DNA from: Lichenicola sp964248625
Lineage (GTDB): Bacteria > Pseudomonadota > Alphaproteobacteria > Acetobacterales > Acetobacteraceae
NCBI GenBank assembly: GCA_964248625.1
Contig: CAXTZG010000061.1
Location: 1-21,943, forward strand
Direction of reading: 5' to 3'
Length of the DNA stretch: 21,943 nt
Within the stretch, counting starts at the first letter, position 1; each line of letters starts with the position of its first letter. Under the pieces are notes generated by a model. That model was not told the origin of the DNA and ran no database searches. It worked only from the letters and a program-made list of their open reading frames with translations. The translations under genes were made by a program, and so were the position numbers. Shown here in pieces: positions 1-7,225 of this stretch.

Positions 1-2
1 CC

Positions 3-443
3 TGGCTGCTGGCCCTCAGGCCGGACCAGGCGCTGCGATCCGCCCGCGCCGCGTCGGCGCTGGCGCCCGGCGATCCGGACCTGGTGGTGGATGGCGCGCG
101 CGCCGCGGTCGCGGCCGGGCAGCCGGCGGAGGCGGTGAGCGGCCTCGCGTCCGTGCTGGCGGCCCATCCGGACCGGGGCGACGCGCTGGTGGTGCGCGCC
201 ACCGCCTTTCGCACGCTGAACCGGATCGCGGAGGCGCGTGCCGACATCGAGGCCGCCTGCGCCAGGCTGCCGGACGAGCCGGACGCGCTGCTGGAGCGCG
301 GCATCCTGCGCGAGCGGTCGGGCGATCTCGACGGCGCCCGCGACGACTGGAGCCGCATCCTGTCGCTGTCGCCCGACACCCACGAGGCGGACCTGGCGCA
401 GCAGGATCTGGCGCTGCTCGATGCTGGCCCCGACGCCCGCTAG
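3..443 (+). CDS. TPR-like repeat protein, C-terminal part (5' end outside window)
   Basis: The reading frame is open from the first bases of the window to the TAG at 441-443, so the gene begins upstream; the GTG at 84 is unlikely to be the real start. The visible 146 codons are almost all helix. They show a repeating pattern of a small residue, Gly-x-x-x-x-Ala and a Pro at the turn, as in AAGQPAEAVSGLASVLAAHP, followed by two similar units ending LPDEP and LSPDT. This is the tetratricopeptide-repeat signature; such repeats form scaffolds for protein binding and say nothing specific about partner or pathway. The preceding DNA encodes the end of another such unit. The protein ends 9 nt before the convergent flavoprotein gene. 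Function unknown; family assignment is moderately sure. Confidence 0.65.
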   Translation, partial: WLLALRPDQALRSARAASALAPGDPDLVVDGARAAVAAGQPAEAVSGLASVLAAHPDRGDALVVRATAFRTLNRIAEARADIEAACARLPDEPDALLERGILRERSGDLDGARDDWSRILSLSPDTHEADLAQQDLALLDAGPDAR

Positions 444-452
444 CACGCTCGC

Positions 453-1637
453 TCAGGCGGCGCTGCCCGCTGCCCAGCCGCTCGACCAAGCCCACTGGAA
501 GTTGTAGCCGCCGAGCCAGCCGGTGACGTCGACCGCCTCCCCCACGAAGAACAGGCCGGGCACCGATGCGACCTCCATCGTCTTCGACGACAGGGCGGTG
601 GTGTCGATGCCGCCGCGGGTGACCTCGGCCTTGGCATAGCCCTCGGTGCCGGACGGGATCAGGCGCCAGTCGCCGAGGCGCCCCGCCACCGCCTTCAGCA
701 CGCTGCCGGGCAGGCCGCCGATCGGGCCGGACGCGCCCTGCTCCTGGGCGACGGCCTGGGCGAGACGCTGCGGCAGGATCTCGCCCAGGATGGTGGCGAG
801 CTCGGCCTTGCCGCGGGTCTGGCGGCGCTGGCTCAGGAAGCCCGGCAGGTCCTGGCCCGGCGCCAGGTCGAGGCGGATCGGCTCGCCCGCCTGCCAGTAG
901 GAGGAGATCTGCAGCAGGGCCGGACCCGACAGGCCGCGATGGGTGAACAGCATGGCTTCCGGAAACGCCGCCGTGCCGCAGCGCGCCACCGCGCCGAGCG
1001 ACACCCCGGCCAGCGCGCGCATCGAGGCCTGCGCGTCGCCGGCGAAGGTGAACGGCACCAGGGCCGGCGCCAGCGGCGTCAGCGGCACGCCGAAGCGGCG
1101 GGCGACGTCGTGCGCAAAGCCCGTGGCGCCGATCTTGGGGATCGACAGCCCGCCGGTGGCCATGATCAGGCTGTCGGCCTCGACGCTGCCGCCGTCGGTG
1201 GCGACCCGGTAGCGCTCGCCGCGGTCGATGGCGGTGATGCGGCGGCCGAGCTGCAGCACCACGCCGGCTGCCTCGCACTCGGCCAGCAGCATGGCGACGA
1301 TCTGGCGGGCCGAGCCCTCGCAGAACAGCTGGCCGAGCGTCTTCTCGTGCCAGACGATGCGGTGCTTCTCGACCAGGGCCAGGAAGTCCATGGCGGTGTA
1401 GCGGGCGAGTGCCGAGCGGCAGAAGTTGCGGTTCTGCGACACGAAGCGATCCGGCCGGCAGTCGCGGTTGGTGAAGTTGCAGCGCCCGCCGCCGGAGATC
1501 ACGATCTTGGCGCCCGGCTCGGCGGCGTGCTCGAGCAGCAGCACCCGCCGGCCGCGCCGGCCTGCGGCGATGGCCGCCATCAGCCCGGCCGCCCCGGCGC
1601 CGGCGATGATCACGTCGAAGGAGGCAGGCGCGGTCAT
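453..1637 (-). CDS. BaiN/YhiN-family NAD(P)/FAD-dependent oxidoreductase (HI0933-like)
   Basis: 394 residues, the usual length for the HI0933/YhiN flavoprotein family, whose members include BaiN of gut clostridia; the physiological substrate in proteobacteria is not known. An N-terminal Rossmann dinucleotide-binding motif GAGAAG lies at residues 13-18. The family hallmark GGGRCNFTN is at 49-57, an ATGG segment sits in the middle, and a C-terminal GEAVDVTGWLGGYNFQWA closes the FAD site. There is no signal peptide, so the protein should be cytoplasmic. The ATG at 1635-1637 is chosen because a GAGG Shine-Dalgarno lies 8 nt upstream, overlapping the stop codon of the upstream glutathione S-transferase gene. 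Stop and start are only 10 nt apart, which suggests one transcript and perhaps translational coupling. Family call is firm; a specific reaction is not claimed. Confidence 0.88.
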   Translation of the reverse strand: MTAPASFDVIIAGAGAAGLMAAIAAGRRGRRVLLLEHAAEPGAKIVISGGGRCNFTNRDCRPDRFVSQNRNFCRSALARYTAMDFLALVEKHRIVWHEKTLGQLFCEGSARQIVAMLLAECEAAGVVLQLGRRITAIDRGERYRVATDGGSVEADSLIMATGGLSIPKIGATGFAHDVARRFGVPLTPLAPALVPFTFAGDAQASMRALAGVSLGAVARCGTAAFPEAMLFTHRGLSGPALLQISSYWQAGEPIRLDLAPGQDLPGFLSQRRQTRGKAELATILGEILPQRLAQAVAQEQGASGPIGGLPGSVLKAVAGRLGDWRLIPSGTEGYAKAEVTRGGIDTTALSSKTMEVASVPGLFFVGEAVDVTGWLGGYNFQWAWSSGWAAGSAA

Positions 1638-1647
1638 GCCGGCGGCC

Positions 1648-2316
1648 TCAGAAGTCGAGGTCGCCGTAATGGTCGGGCGGGTTGATGCCGGTGACGCGGT
1701 CGTTCAGCAGCGCCCGGAAGCAGGGGCGCGACTTGACCCGCGCATACCAGTCCTTGGTGGGCGGGCTCAGCGTCCAGTCCAGGTCGCCGATATAGTCGAG
1801 CGAGGAAAGCTGGGCGGCGGCGGCGAAGTCGGCCAGCGACAGGGAAGGGCCGGCGAGCCACTTCCGTGTTTCGGCCAGCCAGCCGATATAGTCCAGGTGG
1901 TAGCGGATGTTGGCGTAGCCAGCCCGCAGCGCGGTGGCGTCGGGGTTGCCGCGTCCGACCAGGCGCTTCATGTATTTCTCGCCCAGCAGGTTGCGCGTCA
2001 CCTCCTGGTGGAACTTGCCGTCGAACCAGGCGGCCAGCCTGCGCACCTCGACGCGCTCGGCCAGCGTGCGGCCGAGCAGAGGGGTGTCGGGATAGGCCTC
2101 CTCGAGATACTCGCAGATCACCGTGCTGTCGGGGATCGACAGCCCGTTCTCCTCCATCAGCATCGGCACGGTGCCGGCCGGGTTGAGGTCGAGGAACTCC
2201 GGCCGCCGCTCCCACACCTTCTCGACCTTCAGCTCGAACGGCAGCCGCTTCTCCCCCAGCACCAGGCGGACCTTGCGCGAATAGGGCGACAGCGGGATGT
2301 GGTGCAGGATTCGCAT
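1648..2316 (-). CDS. Glutathione S-transferase family protein
   Basis: 222 residues with the two-domain GST layout. An N-terminal thioredoxin fold (about 1-80) carries SPYSRKVRLVL near residues 10-20, the cis-Pro loop at VP 50-51 and the glutathione gamma-Glu contact DS at 63-64. A helical C-terminal domain (about 90-215) contains the N-capping motif SLADFAAAA. Family members conjugate glutathione to electrophiles or reduce them, in the cytoplasm; the substrate cannot be read from the sequence. The ATG at 2314-2316 has a good AAGGA Shine-Dalgarno 7 nt upstream (minus strand, around 2324-2328). The gene is the first of a pair with the flavoprotein gene downstream and is divergent from minC, with a 162-nt shared upstream region. 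GST is confident; subclass is not assigned. Confidence 0.88.
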   Translation of the reverse strand: MRILHHIPLSPYSRKVRLVLGEKRLPFELKVEKVWERRPEFLDLNPAGTVPMLMEENGLSIPDSTVICEYLEEAYPDTPLLGRTLAERVEVRRLAAWFDGKFHQEVTRNLLGEKYMKRLVGRGNPDATALRAGYANIRYHLDYIGWLAETRKWLAGPSLSLADFAAAAQLSSLDYIGDLDWTLSPPTKDWYARVKSRPCFRALLNDRVTGINPPDHYGDLDF

Positions 2317-2478
2317 GGGCGTTCCTTATTTCATCCATCCGCCTCATGCCAGAGACCGCATCCTGCGGCAGCCGATCCGGATGCCATTCGATAACGGTTT
2401 GATGACGGACCACGGCCCGTGCATGCTGCGCCACGCCGCCGAACCGCGGCGCCGTTCCTTTCCCGAGGCTCCCCGCCC
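2317..2478. promoter_or_regulatory. Divergent GST / minC intergenic region
   Basis: This 162-nt stretch separates the GST start (minus strand) from the chosen minC start (plus strand) and must hold the promoters of both the GST-flavoprotein pair and the min operon. It is locally less GC-rich around 2380-2405 (CATTCGATAACGGTTTGATGA), where a promoter would be expected. I could not pick out a convincing -35/-10 pair on either strand. An 8-bp palindrome ATCCGGAT lies near 2376-2383 but is too short to interpret. If minC in fact starts at the GTG at 2419 the region shrinks to about 100 nt. Confidence 0.4.
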
Positions 2479-3198
2479 GTGCCAGACACCGCCCTGCCCG
2501 ACGCCCCACGGCCGCTGCCGCAGATCCGCGCGCGGGGACGCTCGTTCATGGCGCTGGTGCTGTCGCCCGAGCCGCCGCTTGCCGACTGGCTGGCAGCGCT
2601 GGACGCGCAGGTGGCCAAGTCGGCCGAGTTCTTCGCAGCCAAGCCGGTGGTGCTGGATTGCGGGCTGCTCACGCAGGACGAGGCGGGCCTGTCCGAGCTG
2701 GTGCCGGCGCTGCAGGCGCGCGGCATCCGGCTGATCGAGATCGAGGGCGCCGACCCGGCCTGGGCGGCGACGGCGGACTGGGCCTGGCCGCAGGGCTTCT
2801 CCGGCGGCCGGGCGATCGGCACGATCGAGATCCCCGAGGAGGCGCCGCCTCCCCCGCCCGATCCGGCGCGCGCCTCGCTGGTGCTCGACGCGCCGGTGCG
2901 GTCCGGGCAGTCGGTCTCGTTCCCGGACGGCGACGTGGTGATCCTGGGCTCGGTGGCGTCGGGGGCGGAAGTGTCGGCGGGCGGCTCGATCCACGTCTAT
3001 GGCGCGCTGCGCGGCCGGGCGCTCGCCGGCGTCGGCGGCAACCGGTCGGCGCGCATCCTGAGCCTGCGCATGCAGGCCGAACTGCTGGCGATCGACGGGT
3101 TCTACCGGGTCGCGGACGACATGCCGCAGCAGCGTCTCGGCCAGCCGACGCAGGCGCGCCTCGATGGCGAGACGCTGGTGCTGTTGGCCCTCGATTGA
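2479..3198 (+). CDS. minC: Septum site-determining protein MinC
   Basis: MinC inhibits FtsZ polymerisation at the poles when carried to the membrane by MinD. The N-terminal FtsZ-inhibiting domain starts around RGRSFMALVL (residues 20-29). A proline-rich linker (PPPPP near 123-127) leads to the beta-helical C-terminal domain, with PVRSGQ at 139-144 and the MinD-contact signature GSIHVYGALRGRALAG at 169-184. The length of 239 residues is normal. The GTG at 2479 is chosen: an earlier in-frame GTG at 2419 would add 20 residues of unconserved sequence, and the ATG at 2548 would cut into the conserved domain. A weak GAGG lies about 12 nt upstream. minD follows after 82 nt containing a strong hairpin. 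The family call is firm; the exact start is moderately sure. Confidence 0.93.
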   Translation: MPDTALPDAPRPLPQIRARGRSFMALVLSPEPPLADWLAALDAQVAKSAEFFAAKPVVLDCGLLTQDEAGLSELVPALQARGIRLIEIEGADPAWAATADWAWPQGFSGGRAIGTIEIPEEAPPPPPDPARASLVLDAPVRSGQSVSFPDGDVVILGSVASGAEVSAGGSIHVYGALRGRALAGVGGNRSARILSLRMQAELLAIDGFYRVADDMPQQRLGQPTQARLDGETLVLLALD

Positions 3199-3216
3199 TG
3201 TAGAGCAGTCGAAACG

Positions 3217-3256
3217 ATCCGAATCCTCCCGCAGCCACCGGCGGGCGGGTCCGGAT
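3217..3256 (+). other. Intercistronic stem-loop between minC and minD
   Basis: Two 16-nt arms (3217-3232 and 3241-3256) can pair with 13 Watson-Crick pairs, one G-U pair and two mismatches, closing an 8-nt loop AGCCACCG. The outer part is ATCCG against CGGAT and the inner part CCCGC against GCGGG. It begins 18 nt after the minC stop and ends 24 nt before the minD ATG, just upstream of its Shine-Dalgarno. No U-run follows, so it is not a classical terminator. An RNA-stability or partial-termination role is inferred. Confidence 0.6.
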
Positions 3257-3265
3257 GGTTGTGCC

Positions 3266-3273
3266 AGGGAGGG
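3266..3273 (+). promoter_or_regulatory. Strong Shine-Dalgarno of minD
   Basis: AGGGAGGG lies with its GGAGG core ending 8 nt before the ATG at 3281, the best ribosome-binding site in the min operon. It settles the minD start: the upstream in-frame extension of 39 codons has no comparable site and no family similarity, whereas the ATG gives the canonical MAKVLVVTSGKGGVGKTT. Confidence 0.75.
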
Positions 3274-3280
3274 TTGCGCA

Positions 3281-4096
3281 ATGGCCAAGGTGCTGGTCGT
3301 CACGTCAGGCAAGGGCGGCGTCGGCAAGACGACATCGACCGCAGCGCTGGGTGCAGCACTCGCCCAGGGCGGGCAGACCGTCGTGGTGGTGGATTTCGAC
3401 GTGGGCCTGCGCAATCTCGACCTGGTGATGGGCGCCGAGCGGCGGGTGGTGTTCGACCTGATCAACGTGGTGCAGGGCGACGCCAAGCTCGCCCAGGCGC
3501 TGATCCGCGACAAGCGGGTCGACACGCTGTCGATCCTCCCCGCCAGCCAGACGCGCGACAAGGACGCGCTGACCCCGGACGGCGTCAAGCGGGTGATCGA
3601 CGAGCTGCGGAGCAAGTTCGACTGGGTGGTCTGCGACAGCCCGGCCGGCATCGAGAAGGGCGCGCAGCTGGCGATGTATCACGCCGACGAGGCGGTGGTG
3701 GTGACCAATCCGGAAGTGTCGTCGGTGCGCGACAGCGACCGCATCATCGGCATGCTGGACAGCACCACGGCCAAGGCCAAGGCGGGCGAGAAGCTCGCCA
3801 AGCACCTGCTGCTGACCCGCTACGATCCGGTGCGCGCGGCACGCGGCGAGATGCTGCGCACCGAGGACGTGCTGGAGATCCTGTCGATCCCGCTGCTGGG
3901 CATCATCCCGGAAAGCGAGGAGGTGCTGCGAGCCTCGAACCTCGGCTCGCCGGTGACGCTGAGCAATCCCGAGAGCGCGCCGGCACGGGCCTATTTCGAC
4001 GCAGCCCGCCGCCTCAAGGGCGAGACGCTGGAGATGCAGATCCCGAGCGACCGCAAGGGGCTGCTGGCCAAGCTGTTCGGGCGGAGGGTGGCATGA
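3281..4096 (+). CDS. minD: Septum site-determining ATPase MinD
   Basis: MinD is the membrane-cycling ATPase of the Min oscillator: ATP-bound dimers sit on the membrane, recruit MinC and are released by MinE. The protein has 271 residues, as expected. It opens with the deviant Walker A motif SGKGGVGKTT at residues 9-18, including the signature Lys11 and the phosphate-binding Lys16. Next comes VVVDFDVGLRNLDLVMG (35-51), the MinD-type switch region, and VVCDSPAGIEKGAQ as Walker B. The C-terminus, KGLLAKLFGRRVA, is an amphipathic helix of the type that anchors MinD to the membrane. The stop overlaps the minE start as ATGA, so minD and minE are very probably translationally coupled. All key motifs are intact. 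Confidence 0.97.
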   Translation: MAKVLVVTSGKGGVGKTTSTAALGAALAQGGQTVVVVDFDVGLRNLDLVMGAERRVVFDLINVVQGDAKLAQALIRDKRVDTLSILPASQTRDKDALTPDGVKRVIDELRSKFDWVVCDSPAGIEKGAQLAMYHADEAVVVTNPEVSSVRDSDRIIGMLDSTTAKAKAGEKLAKHLLLTRYDPVRAARGEMLRTEDVLEILSIPLLGIIPESEEVLRASNLGSPVTLSNPESAPARAYFDAARRLKGETLEMQIPSDRKGLLAKLFGRRVA

Positions 4097-4437
4097 GCTT
4101 CCTGGCAGGCCTCTTCGCCAAGCGCGGGTCGGCTCCGGTCGCGCGCGACCGGCTGCAGATCCTGCTGGCGCACGAGCGCTCCAACGGCGAGGGTCAGTCG
4201 GAGCTGATCGCCAAGCTGCGCGAGGAGATCCTCGAGGTGATCGCCCGGCACGTGCCGATCGACCGCGACAAGGTGCAGATCAAGCTCGATCGCGGCGTCG
4301 CGGTCTCGACGCTGGAGATCGACATCGAGGTGCCGGGACTGAAGGCGAAGGCACTGCCGGCCAAGGCGGACAAGCCTGCCGCCGAGGCAAAGGTCGATCC
4401 GGCCAGCGGCACCAGGACGCTGCCGACCGGACCCTGA
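4093..4437 (+). CDS. minE: Cell division topological specificity factor MinE
   Basis: MinE stimulates MinD ATPase and drives pole-to-pole or pole-restricting dynamics. The 114-residue product has the membrane-targeting N-terminus MSFLAGLF, then the anti-MinCD segment VARDRLQILLAHERS (16-30). The dimerisation/topological-specificity domain follows (IAKLREEILEVIARHV to VSTLEIDIEVP, about 39-81). The last 30 or so residues (KAKALPAKADKPAAEAKV onward) are a charged Ala/Lys/Pro-rich tail beyond the usual end near residue 85-90; it looks disordered and has no recognisable domain. The start ATG overlaps the minD stop by 4 nt (ATGA). A perfect palindrome covers the stop codon. Identification is firm; a role for the tail is unknown. 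Confidence 0.95.
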   Translation: MSFLAGLFAKRGSAPVARDRLQILLAHERSNGEGQSELIAKLREEILEVIARHVPIDRDKVQIKLDRGVAVSTLEIDIEVPGLKAKALPAKADKPAAEAKVDPASGTRTLPTGP

Positions 4438-4451
4438 TCCGCGGATCAGGG
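4432..4451. terminator. 20-bp perfect palindrome over the minE stop (possible bidirectional terminator)
   Basis: CCCTGATCCG is followed directly by its exact reverse complement CGGATCAGGG. The TGA of minE (4435-4437) lies in the left half, and the convergent GntR gene ends 2 nt after the right end. Folded as RNA it gives up to a 9-bp stem on either strand. There is no T-run on either side, so if it terminates transcription it does so weakly or with Rho; alternatively it could be a protein-binding site or a 3'-end stabiliser. Confidence 0.5.
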
Positions 4452-4453
4452 CA

Positions 4454-5212
4454 TCAGGACGCCGGCAGCTGCGGCTCGAGCAGCTTGCTGCTTTCGCCGA
4501 CATCCAGCAGCGCGGCCGCGCGCGCGCCTGCCGCGTCGCGCCGTCGCAGCGCCGCGATCAGCTGGGCGTGCGGATGGCGCCCGGGGGCCATCTCCGGCAG
4601 CGGCCGGTCCAGGCCGAGCGCGTAGATCGGGCCGATCCGCATCCACAGCCCTTCCAGCGCGCGCAGGATGATCGGCGCCTGCCCGGCCCGGCAGACGGCG
4701 CGGTGCACCAGCACGTTCGCTTCCAGCATCGCCGCCTGCTCGTGGCGAACATAGGCCGCCATGCAGGCGGCGTCGGCCTGCTCGATCCCGTCGATCTGCG
4801 CGTCGGTGGCGAACTCGACCGCCCGCTCCGCAGCCCGCGCCTCGAGGTCGCCGCGCATCTCGGTGAGTTCGCGTAGGCCCGCCTGCGTCATCACCGGCAC
4901 GATCGCCGAGCCGCGCTCGTCGAGCGCCAGCGCCTGCTCGGAGACCAGACGCAGCAGCGCCTCGCGCACCGGGGTCGGGCTGAGGTTCAGCGACGTCGCC
5001 AGCGGCCGCAGGATCAGCCGGTGGCCGGGCCCGAGCGCGCTGGAGGTGAGCGACCGGCAGATCTGGTTGTAGGCGCGCTGGCTCAGGCTTTCCCGGCTGC
5101 CGCCCCGGTCGAAGCTGGCGTTCGGCGGCACCAGCCGTTCCGGGACGGGCCGCGGCAGCACAGGTGCCGGCGATACGGCAAGCGACGGCAGGCGGGTGAG
5201 ACTATCGATCAC
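4454..5212 (-). CDS. GntR-family transcriptional regulator, FCD (FadR-like) class
   Basis: 252 residues. A winged helix-turn-helix of GntR type spans about 41-100 (LSQRAYNQICRSLTSSALGPG, then LATSLNLSPTPVREALLRLV). It is followed by an all-helical FCD effector domain (about 110-238), which in relatives binds small carboxylic acids, often through a metal. The usual FCD metal set is Asp, His, His, His; the matching positions here read Asn166, His170, His215 and Asp237, so the site is altered. The first 38 residues are a Pro/Val-rich leader not typical of the family; the GTG at 5212 opens the frame, but the GTG at 5131 (residue 28) is an alternative start. The gene faces minE and lies downstream of the ABC exporter on the same strand, 168 nt away. 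Target genes are unknown. Confidence 0.88.
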   Translation of the reverse strand: MIDSLTRLPSLAVSPAPVLPRPVPERLVPPNASFDRGGSRESLSQRAYNQICRSLTSSALGPGHRLILRPLATSLNLSPTPVREALLRLVSEQALALDERGSAIVPVMTQAGLRELTEMRGDLEARAAERAVEFATDAQIDGIEQADAACMAAYVRHEQAAMLEANVLVHRAVCRAGQAPIILRALEGLWMRIGPIYALGLDRPLPEMAPGRHPHAQLIAALRRRDAAGARAAALLDVGESSKLLEPQLPAS

Positions 5213-5380
5213 GCGAGGGACGCCATTCGCTGGTCATGCCGGCCACCGGCAGGCATCGCCTGGGGGAAACGGAACGACGATTCAGTTCATGTTCGCGTTC
5301 ATTAGCTGGCGTCCGGGGCCGTTTGGAAAGCGGCAAGTTCGCGTGCCAGACCTCTGCTGCGGGCGCTGCCGGCCGCGAGG
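5213..5380 (-). promoter_or_regulatory. Upstream region of the GntR gene with a tandem GTTCNN repeat
   Basis: This gap lies between the ABC exporter stop and the GntR start. The plus strand reads GTTCAT-GTTCGC-GTTCAT at 5285-5302, three hexamers in tandem, about 75-90 nt upstream of the GntR start. It sits in the only AT-richer patch of the gap (about 5265-5305), where the promoter should lie. Repeated motifs next to a regulator gene are often operators for self-regulation, but this one is a direct repeat, not the inverted repeat usual for GntR sites, so the link is weak. Confidence 0.3.
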
Positions 5381-7225
5381 TCAGGTCACGTCCTCCAGGC
5401 TCATGGCCTGACGCGACAGCAGATCGCGATACGGACCCTCGGCGCGCTCAAGCGCCGAGGGGGCGCCGTCCTGGAGGATGCGGCCGGACTGCATCAGCAC
5501 GATGCGGTCGAAATCGCGCAGCGTGGACAGGCGGTGGGCGACGGCGATCACGGTCCGGCCGACCATCAGCCGGTCGAGCGCCTGCTGCACCTTCTGCTCG
5601 CTCTCGCTGTCGAGCGCGCTGGTGGCCTCGTCGAGCAGCAGGATCGGCGCGTTGCGTAGAAAGGCGCGCGCGATCGCCAGACGCTGGCGTTGGCCGCCCG
5701 ACAGCTTGACGCCGCGGTCGCCGACCTCGGTGGCAAATCCGTGCGTCATCGCCTGGATGAACTCGCTGCAGCCGGCGGCGTCGGCTGCGGCGTGCACCTC
5801 CTCGTCGGACGCCTCGGGCCTGCCGTAGCGGATGTTCTCGAGCACCGAGCGGTGGAACAGCGACACGTCCTGCGGCACCACCGAGATCACCGACCGCAGC
5901 GCCTCGTCGGTCAGCGAGAGCAGGTTCTTGCCGTCGATCAGGATCTGCCCGGTCTGGACGTAGCGCATGCGCTGCAGCAGGGCGAGCGCGGTGCTCTTGC
6001 CCGAACCTGAGCGACCGATCAGCCCGATCCGCGTCCCGGCGCCGATGCGCAGGCTGAAATCGGCCAGCACGGCCTCGCCGCCCGGATAGGCGTAGGTGAC
6101 GTGCTCGAACGCCACCTCGCCGCGCGGCTGGGCCTGGAAGCCGCCGGCGTCGGCGGCGTCCGGCATGTCGTGCGGCAGCAGCAGCGTCGACAGCGCCTCC
6201 GCCAGCCGGGCCACGTGCTGGATGGTCTCGACGAGCGCCACCGCGAGGTCGCGGGTGCCGTGCAGGATCATGAAGCCCAGCGTCACCACCATGACCACGT
6301 CGCCGATGCTCGCGCTGTGGCGATGCCACAGCATCACCGACCAGATCAGCAGGCCGGCGGTGAGCAGGGCGGTCAGCACGGCATGGATCAGCCGCAGCTT
6401 CTCCAGGTAGCGCAGCGAGGTGCCGCGCGAATGCATCTCGCCCTCCATGCGCTGGCTGAACCGGACCCGCTCGCGCCGCGTGGCGCCAAACGCGCGGACC
6501 AGCGGCATGTTGTTGATGATGTCGAGCAGCTCGCCGTCGACGCGCGCGGCGTCGGAGGCATAGCGGTGGTGCAGCGGCCGGCCGCCGGCCGCGAGGCGGA
6601 ACATCAGCCACGAGATGACCGCCGCCAGCACCACCAGCACGCCGGCCATCGCCGGGCTGACGGTCAGCATCAGCAGGATGGAGAACGCCACGTTCAGGCA
6701 GGGCGGCAGCACGTTCCAGGTGGCGAGGTTCTCCAGCGTGAACATGGCGTTGGAGGTGGCGGTGATGCGGCCGGCCAGCGTGCCCGGCATGCGGTCGGCG
6801 AAATAGGACGGCGCATGTCCGGTCAGGTGGCGGAACAGGTCGCGCCTGAGGTCGCCGGTGACCTCGACAAAGGCATGGGTGGAGATCCAGCCGCCGACCC
6901 GCCAGGCCAGGTTGTCGATGGTGATCAGGATGCCGAGCAGCGCCACCGCCCCCCAGACCGGTCGCATCGAGCCGCCGTGGTAGCCGGTCAGCGTGTCGAC
7001 AAGGTAGTGCACCGCATAGGAGGAGCCGACCACGGCGGCGATGGCGACCACCACCGACGCCAGGATCAGCCCGTGCCGCAGCTTGTGGTGCATCACGTAG
7101 CGGAACATGAACGCCAGCGGCCGCGGCGCCAGCCGGATCAGGTCGGCGTCGTTGATCGTGACGGCCTCGTCGCGGCTGGGCCTGGCGCGGCGTCCGGCGC
7201 GGGCGTGTTCCAAGTCCAGCTGCAA
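5381..7225 (-). CDS. ABC exporter, fused permease/ATPase (MsbA-like)
   Basis: 614 residues, the standard length for a half-size ABC exporter that works as a homodimer in the inner membrane. The transmembrane domain (about 40-350) has hydrophobic segments near 52-76, 92-108, 176-210 and 282-325. The nucleotide-binding domain (about 368-600) is complete, with Walker A GRSGSGKST 404-412, Q-loop Gln452, signature LSGGQ 508-512, Walker B ILLLDE 528-533 and switch His564. Relatives flip or export lipids, lipid A precursors, peptides or drugs; the substrate cannot be told. The frame starts with TTG at 7225, preceded by GAAAGGG; no later ATG or GTG leaves the leader intact, and the first 24 residues are uncertain. 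It is divergent from a glycosyltransferase gene, which makes a glycolipid substrate conceivable. Confidence 0.9.
   Translation of the reverse strand: MQLDLEHARAGRRARPSRDEAVTINDADLIRLAPRPLAFMFRYVMHHKLRHGLILASVVVAIAAVVGSSYAVHYLVDTLTGYHGGSMRPVWGAVALLGILITIDNLAWRVGGWISTHAFVEVTGDLRRDLFRHLTGHAPSYFADRMPGTLAGRITATSNAMFTLENLATWNVLPPCLNVAFSILLMLTVSPAMAGVLVVLAAVISWLMFRLAAGGRPLHHRYASDAARVDGELLDIINNMPLVRAFGATRRERVRFSQRMEGEMHSRGTSLRYLEKLRLIHAVLTALLTAGLLIWSVMLWHRHSASIGDVVMVVTLGFMILHGTRDLAVALVETIQHVARLAEALSTLLLPHDMPDAADAGGFQAQPRGEVAFEHVTYAYPGGEAVLADFSLRIGAGTRIGLIGRSGSGKSTALALLQRMRYVQTGQILIDGKNLLSLTDEALRSVISVVPQDVSLFHRSVLENIRYGRPEASDEEVHAAADAAGCSEFIQAMTHGFATEVGDRGVKLSGGQRQRLAIARAFLRNAPILLLDEATSALDSESEQKVQQALDRLMVGRTVIAVAHRLSTLRDFDRIVLMQSGRILQDGAPSALERAEGPYRDLLSRQAMSLEDVT

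Noticed and set aside
5321..5334. Imperfect inverted repeat CCGTTT/AAAGCGG downstream of the ABC exporter as a terminator
   Set aside because: The stem is short and bulged, leaves a two-base loop, and is not followed by a T-run on the minus strand.
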